Assembly (NCBI GenBank): GCA_043778375.1 | Contig: JAYWGH010000041.1 | Span: 1-23,748 of the forward strand | From: CAIVSN01 sp043778375 | GTDB lineage: Bacteria; Patescibacteriota; Gracilibacteria; BD1-5; UBA2023 | Reading direction: 5' to 3' | Length of the DNA: 23,748 nt | Notes under the pieces: model-generated | What the model saw: only the letters and a program-made list of their open reading frames with translations | Databases searched by the model: none | Told to the model about the DNA's origin: nothing | Translations under genes and position numbers: made by a program | Shown: piece after piece, positions 20,005 to 23,748 of the stretch | Layout: each line of letters begins with the position of its first letter | How positions within the stretch are numbered: position 1 is the stretch's first letter

Positions 20005-20631
20005 CTATTTATTCTTAATGACCTTGTCAATGAGCCCGTAGGCGAGAGCCTCTTCTGGATACATGAAATTATCACGGTCACAGTCTTTTTCGACTTGTTT
20101 TATCGTCTTGCCAGTATGTTTCGCGATGATACTGTAGAGGATTTCTCCTGTTTTTATAATATTTTCAGCTGCGATCTTGATATCTATCGCCTGCCCCTCA
20201 GCACCACCGAGTGGCTGGTGGATCATGATTTCGGAGTGTGGGAGAGAAAATCTCTTGCCAGGAGCCCCTCCGCAGAGAATCACCGCCCCCATAGACGCTG
20301 CGAGTCCAACACAGATCGTGTGCACCTCAGGCTTTACATGCTGCATGGTATCATAAATAGCGAGTCCTGCTGTTACATGACCTCCTGGAGAGTTTACATA
20401 CATGATGATCGGAGCTTTTGGATCTTGCTTTTCGAGAAAGAGGAGCTGTGCGATCACCGTATTTGCTACTGCCGCGTCTATGGCTTCCCCGAGAAATATT
20501 ACTCGGTCCTCGAGGAGACGAGAGTAAATATCGTACACTCTCTCACCCCCACCAGGAGCTTTATCGATGACAGTAGGAATGAGAATTCCTTTAGTGATTT
20601 TATTAATAGAAGTGATCTCAGTACGAGCCAT
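20005..20631 (-). CDS. clpP: ATP-dependent Clp protease proteolytic subunit
   Basis: ClpP forms the 14-subunit serine protease barrel that degrades proteins unfolded by ClpX or a related ATPase. The 208-residue product has the full triad: Ser113 (GLAASMGA), His138 (SEIMIHQP) and Asp187 (CDRDNFM), plus NSPGGHVTAGLAIYDTM. ATG 20631 begins MARTEITS; a TTG six bases upstream is less likely. The protein has many glycines but no UGA codon. It appears to be the first gene of the minus-strand cluster reaching to the rhomboid gene. No ribosome binding site is visible; TATTTT lies 13 bases before the ATG. Confidence 0.97.
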   Translation of the reverse strand: MARTEITSINKITKGILIPTVIDKAPGGGERVYDIYSRLLEDRVIFLGEAIDAAVANTVIAQLLFLEKQDPKAPIIMYVNSPGGHVTAGLAIYDTMQHVKPEVHTICVGLAASMGAVILCGGAPGKRFSLPHSEIMIHQPLGGAEGQAIDIKIAAENIIKTGEILYSIIAKHTGKTIKQVEKDCDRDNFMYPEEALAYGLIDKVIKNK

Positions 20632-20690
20632 GTGCAAGTGGGTAAAAATAACTATTTAGATTGTAGGATGAAGTGAGGAGAATACAAGAA

Positions 20691-20715
20691 AAAATCCCCC
20701 AGAATGAGGGATTTT
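20691..20715 (-). terminator. Rho-independent terminator after the second pilin gene
   Basis: AAAATCCC (20691-20698) pairs with GGGATTTT (20708-20715), an 8-base stem with a 9-base loop. On the minus strand the hairpin is followed by a T run. It lies 17 bases after the pilin stop at 20732 and before the clpP start region. Confidence 0.75.
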
Positions 20716-20731
20716 ATATATCATGTCATTT

Positions 20732-21505
20732 TTAGTAAGGGAGAGCAGTAGTACTCTTATCGGTAACGACCGTCCCGATACCCAATCCTGCTGTTGCTTT
20801 TATAAGACCGAGTGTGTCTGGTATATATGCTACAGTTGTTGAGCCAACAACTAGACTTGCCCCAGTAGTGGTAATAGTGAGTCCATCATTTGAAATATTT
20901 CAAATAGTCACTCAAATACCACCAATAGTTATATTGTCTCAGACTCGTAGTTTCCGTATGTCAGTGACTCAAATAACAAAATTATTTGCACTTACATTTG
21001 TCACAGTCAGCGGAGTCACTGGTCCAATGGTAAGAGCGCGGGGAGAAAAATTCCCTTGTAATGCTGCACTTTGTACTCCTCCACCTTCCATTCTTGCGGC
21101 AATTTGAAACTCTCAACCACCACGAGAAGTTCAGCCTATGGAGTATTCTCATCGTGTAGCTGGATCTTTGAAATTCGCACCATTTTGTCCAAGTACAGCA
21201 AAATCAACACGACCCGCCTTATACGTTTGTGCTGTAACTACAGCTCCACCAGCATTTGTACTTGAGTAGGCAAGTTCTCGAGTGCTGTCTGATGAAATTA
21301 CATTAAGTAGTCCTACTCAACTCGTATTAGTCACGTTTACAGCAGTACCAATGGATCTTAAATCAGAAATACGTTTAGAATCACGTGATTGAGTAGAGTA
21401 TCCCTGAAGGGAAATGAAACCAATAGTGCCAAGAATTGCGAGAATCGTAATGACGACGATAAGCTCGACGAGGGTAAAACCCTTTGTGAGTTGAATTTTT
21501 ATCAT
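20732..21505 (-). CDS. Type IV pilin-like protein, UGA-rich copy
   Basis: A 257-residue prepilin with a nine-residue leader, the prepilin peptidase site TKG/FTLVE (Glu5 present) and the hydrophobic helix LIVVITILAILGTIGFISL. The globular domain is rich in Gly, Thr and Ser and ends DKSTTALPY. Eight of its 36 glycines are UGA (21317, 21149, 21131, 21113, 20969, 20939, 20912 and 20900; residues 63, 119, 125, 131, 179, 189, 198, 202), so only the first 62 residues survive under the standard code. It is paralogous over its length to the next gene (21585-22352). Start context: TATTCT six bases before ATG, no clear -35. It could be the pilus subunit or a minor pilin. Confidence 0.9.
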
Positions 21506-21523
21506 AAATTTAGAATAATTATC

Positions 21524-21555
21524 AGAAAACCTCCACCCGAGGGAGGAGGTTTTCT
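21524..21555 (-). terminator. Hairpin between the two pilin genes
   Basis: AGAAAACCTCC (21524-21534) and GGAGGTTTTCT (21545-21555) form a perfect 11-base stem with a 10-base loop. It lies 30 bases after the first pilin stop and 19 bases before the second pilin start. A weak T-rich tract follows on the minus strand, so it may be a partial terminator that sets the ratio of the two pilins. Confidence 0.65.
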
Positions 21556-21584
21556 ACTCCGACAGACCTACCAACAGATGATTA

Positions 21585-22352
21585 TTAGTAAGGAAGAGTA
21601 GTAATACTCTTATCTACTACAGGATTGGCACCACCGATTTGTTTGATAAGACCAATAGTATCAGGAACGTACACTACAGTACCTACTGCAGTAATTGAAA
21701 CTCCATCAAGGGAGATTGTGAGACCGTCAGAAGAAACATTTGTTACTGAGCGTACTGCACTCGGTACTGCCGCAGTGACAGAATCCCCAACCTTCAACTT
21801 ACCTACATCTGCTGCTGCGAGAGTTAGTGAAGTAGCTGTAAATCCAGTTGGAGCTGAAAAAGTTACTGTGCGAGCAGAATAACTCCCCTGTACTGCTGAA
21901 GTGTTCACTCCACCGCCTTCCATGCGAGCAGCAACTTGAAATCCTCCACCTCCACGAGTGGTTGCACCTACAGGATATTCACCTCCAGTTGTAGGATCTT
22001 TAAAGTTACCACCATTTTGACTAAGTACAGTGTAGTTTGGTGTACCAGCCTGATAACTTGTAGCAAGTACCGTAGATGCACCACCAACACTTGGGAGTGC
22101 AGTAAGCTGATTTGCTGCTACTGGAGTGAGCGTAGTCAGAAGTCCAATTCCAGTAGTATTTGTTACATTTATAGCAGTACTAATAGATCTCATATCAGAA
22201 GCTCTCTTTGAGTCTCGAGATTGAGCAGAATATCCCTGAAGTGAAATAAATCCGATAGTACCAAGTATTGCGAGGATCGTAATTACTACGATAAGCTCGA
22301 CGAGGGTAAAACCCTTATTTGAGGCAGTAGCCTTCATTTTTAGTGAAACCAT
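21585..22352 (-). CDS. Type IV pilin-like protein, UGA-free copy
   Basis: A prepilin of 255 residues from ATG 22352, or 250 from the in-frame ATG 22337. The second start gives a nine-residue leader identical in length to the paralogue and may be the true one. The cleavage site is NKG/FTLVE, followed by the same hydrophobic helix as the 20732-21505 copy. The C-terminal part carries KDPTTGGEYPVG, TRGGGGFQVAARMEGGG and VVDKSITTLPY. It has about 31 glycines, none encoded by UGA, in contrast to its neighbour. A promoter with TTGACA lies upstream and a strong hairpin downstream. It may be the major pilin because of its position nearest the promoter, which is an inference. Confidence 0.94.
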   Translation of the reverse strand: MVSLKMKATASNKGFTLVELIVVITILAILGTIGFISLQGYSAQSRDSKRASDMRSISTAINVTNTTGIGLLTTLTPVAANQLTALPSVGGASTVLATSYQAGTPNYTVLSQNGGNFKDPTTGGEYPVGATTRGGGGFQVAARMEGGGVNTSAVQGSYSARTVTFSAPTGFTATSLTLAAADVGKLKVGDSVTAAVPSAVRSVTNVSSDGLTISLDGVSITAVGTVVYVPDTIGLIKQIGGANPVVDKSITTLPY

Positions 22353-22361
22353 AAATTATGG
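22349..22361. repeat. Palindrome over the first pilin start codon
   Basis: CCATAA-A-TTATGG is a perfect 6+6 inverted repeat that includes the ATG at 22352. It could be an operator, or a small hairpin hiding the first ATG, or chance in an A+T-rich region. Confidence 0.3.
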
Positions 22362-22393
22362 TAAAGAATAGATGAACCTTTCGGAACAGAAGT

Positions 22394-22422
22394 AGTAAAA
22401 CACTTCAAAAACGTTTTGTCAA
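22394..22422 (-). promoter_or_regulatory. Promoter of the pilin genes
   Basis: On the minus strand a perfect TTGACA (22422-22417), a 17-base spacer and TTTACT (22399-22394). Transcription would start near 22387, giving a leader of about 35-50 bases, unlike the leaderless arrangement elsewhere in the window. Confidence 0.55.
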
Positions 22423-22574
22423 ACTTTTTTTGTTCTCTTACTTCCTCATCTAGGATACACAAAAATGCAATTCGTAAAGCATTTCATATTTACACTCCCC
22501 GGAGAGTATTCAGTGTATAAATATGTTTTTGGGCAGTATCGAGTCGTATGTCGAGTGAGAATCAAGCATTTTAT

Positions 22575-22603
22575 TTGCACCTATCTTTCAAATATACTAG
22601 TAT
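22575..22603 (+). promoter_or_regulatory. Putative promoter of the pilB-like gene
   Basis: TTGCAC (22575-22580), a 17-base spacer and TAGTAT (22598-22603). An alternative -10, TAAAAT at 22618-22623, ends six bases before the GTG start but has no -35 partner. The 277-base divergent gap (22353-22629) holds no gene that I can see. Confidence 0.35.
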
Positions 22604-22629
22604 GCTAATGTTATATTTAAAATACTCGG

Positions 22630-23748
22630 GTGTTACAAAAAATTGCAAGTCGGGAACTTCTCCTTAAACAAAAAGCCAATGAAGATGTTGGAGATATTGT
22701 TGCGTATACCAACAGTGTATTTGATTTTTCACTCGAGCAAAAGGCTTCAGACATTCATATAGAACCAAATCAGGATTCTGTTATCATACGATTTCGCTCG
22801 AGTGGAGACTTTATATTTGTCGATAAGATCTCAATCGAAGAGTATGCAAAACTCCTCTCTCGTATCAAGATCCTCGCAAATCTCCGCATTGACGAGAAAC
22901 AGCGCCCCCAAGATGGTAAAATTGCATATCGCTCTGACAAATGGAGTGAGAGCATTGATATACGAGTGAGTATTCTCCCACTCGTTGAGGGGGAGAAGGT
23001 CGTTATGCGTATCCTGCGTCAGGATACATCACTTCTCTCACTCGATAAACTCAATTTTCTCGATGTAAATCTCGAAAAAATCAAGACCTCTCTCGCCAGT
23101 CGATATGGGATTATTCTCGTGGCTGGACCTACAGGATCTGGTAAGTCTACGACGCTATTTTCTATGCTCAAGTCGTTTGATCCACTCGAGTTCAATATCT
23201 CCACCCTCGAGGATCCAGTTGAGTACAATATCCCCTTTATCAATCAGAGCCAAGTAAAGCCCCAAATAGGGTTTGACTTTGCAGCTGGACTCCGCTCTCT
23301 CGTCCGACAAGATCCTGATATTATTATGGTGGGAGAAATCAGAGACAAAGAAACCGCTATGCTCGCGATCGAGGCTGCCCTTACAGGTCACTTAGTCCTC
23401 TCAACAATACATACGAATAGTGCTGCAGGGACGATACAACGACTCATAAATATGGGAGTAGAACCATTTTTGATCGCCTCAGCGCTCAAGATGGTCATCT
23501 CACAACGACTTGTCAAAAAACTCTGTGATAAGTGTCATACAACATTTCGTATAACAGATGAGGCAACTACAGCTACTATCGGTACCGCACTCGCTGGAGT
23601 AATCGACGATCCAGTCGGTGAGATAGAGTTCTACAAACCGGTTGGATGTCCTGTTTGTGAACATACAGGGTACAGGGGACGAATGGGTGTACACGAGGTA
23701 CTCACGATGCACGAGAGCCTCAACCCACTGATCCTCGGTAAGGCGTCA
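22630..23748 (+). CDS. pilB: Type IV pilus assembly ATPase PilB/GspE family, C-terminus cut
   Basis: A hexameric secretion ATPase that would power pilus extension. 373 codons are present and run off the right edge. Motifs in order: GPTGSGKST Walker A (167-174), Asp box EDPVEY (194-199), Walker B RQDPDIIMVGEIRD (226-239), His box LTGHLVLSTIHT (251-262) and a four-cysteine zinc site CDKC/CPVC (299, 302, 340, 343). The zinc site argues for PilB/GspE rather than the retraction ATPase PilT. The N-terminus is short: the conserved core starts by residue 35, with no MshEN-type domain. The start is GTG 22630 after an in-frame UAA at 22618-22620. There are no UGA codons. It is divergent from the pilin genes, supporting a pilus locus that continues beyond the window. 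The symbol could equally be gspE. Confidence 0.93.
   Translation, partial: MLQKIASRELLLKQKANEDVGDIVAYTNSVFDFSLEQKASDIHIEPNQDSVIIRFRSSGDFIFVDKISIEEYAKLLSRIKILANLRIDEKQRPQDGKIAYRSDKWSESIDIRVSILPLVEGEKVVMRILRQDTSLLSLDKLNFLDVNLEKIKTSLASRYGIILVAGPTGSGKSTTLFSMLKSFDPLEFNISTLEDPVEYNIPFINQSQVKPQIGFDFAAGLRSLVRQDPDIIMVGEIRDKETAMLAIEAALTGHLVLSTIHTNSAAGTIQRLINMGVEPFLIASALKMVISQRLVKKLCDKCHTTFRITDEATTATIGTALAGVIDDPVGEIEFYKPVGCPVCEHTGYRGRMGVHEVLTMHESLNPLILGKAS

Noticed and set aside
22353..22629. Possible small RNA or short gene in the pilin-pilB gap
   Set aside because: Only promoter-like elements and an imperfect palindrome (around 22495-22508) are visible; no stable folded RNA or credible frame was found.
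1..23748. UGA read as tryptophan (table 4) or selenocysteine
   Set aside because: UGA falls on conserved glycines, aligns with GGN in the pilin paralogue, and UGG is used normally for Trp. The number and positions do not suit selenocysteine, and no special hairpin is evident.
1..23748. CRISPR array, insertion sequence, phage or toxin-antitoxin module
   Set aside because: No regular direct repeats, transposase motifs, terminal inverted repeats or phage genes were seen. The content is mostly housekeeping and envelope genes.

Overview
The window reads as a chromosomal segment of a candidate-phyla-radiation bacterium in which UGA is a glycine codon (translation table 25, known from Gracilibacteria/BD1-5 and Absconditabacteria/SR1). 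Under the standard code most genes break into pieces. Reading UGA as Gly gives 22 gene models: 20 complete, plus one cut at each window edge. I count 52 in-frame UGA codons, and all 20 visible stops are UAA (11) or UAG (9). Several UGAs fall on invariant glycines of well-known families (GatB, sugar transferase, LspA), and two adjacent paralogous pilins show UGA in one copy where the other has GGN. I cannot tell Gracilibacteria from Absconditabacteria by eye.

Layout. 1-967 (-) is an edge-cut, A+T-rich gene of unknown function, divergent from gatB (1066-2502, +). A 529-residue unknown protein follows (2550-4139, +). It converges on a tight minus-strand operon DUF4012 protein > ybeY > map (7702 down to 4136). 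A divergent promoter region separates that operon from a DUF2130 protein and a LemA-like membrane protein (7751-9482, +), which converge on cysS (10933-9479, -). Next on the plus strand are a polyprenyl-phosphate sugar transferase and a UvrD-type helicase fused to a PD-(D/E)XK nuclease domain (11001-15417).

From 20631 down to 15380 (-) lies a compact cluster: clpP, a small unknown gene, tyrS, lspA, a multi-pass membrane protein, an AMMECR1-like protein, lgt and a rhomboid protease. Most neighbours in it overlap or are separated by about 1 to 10 bases, with a larger gap of about 33 bases after clpP. The cluster combines lipoprotein maturation (Lgt then LspA), intramembrane and cytosolic proteolysis (rhomboid, ClpP) and tyrosyl-tRNA supply. 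Beyond it are two tandem type IV pilin-like genes (minus strand), each followed by a hairpin terminator, and a divergent PilB/GspE-type ATPase cut by the right edge. Together they suggest a surface pilus.

Gene ends are packed closely. Convergent pairs share their stop codons (4-base overlaps at 4136-4139 and 9479-9482, 38 bases at 15380-15417). I saw no Shine-Dalgarno motif at suitable spacing before the starts I inspected, and several first genes have a -10-like box 6-9 bases before the start codon, suggesting leaderless mRNAs. I found no rRNA, tRNA, CRISPR array, insertion sequence or recognisable defence system.
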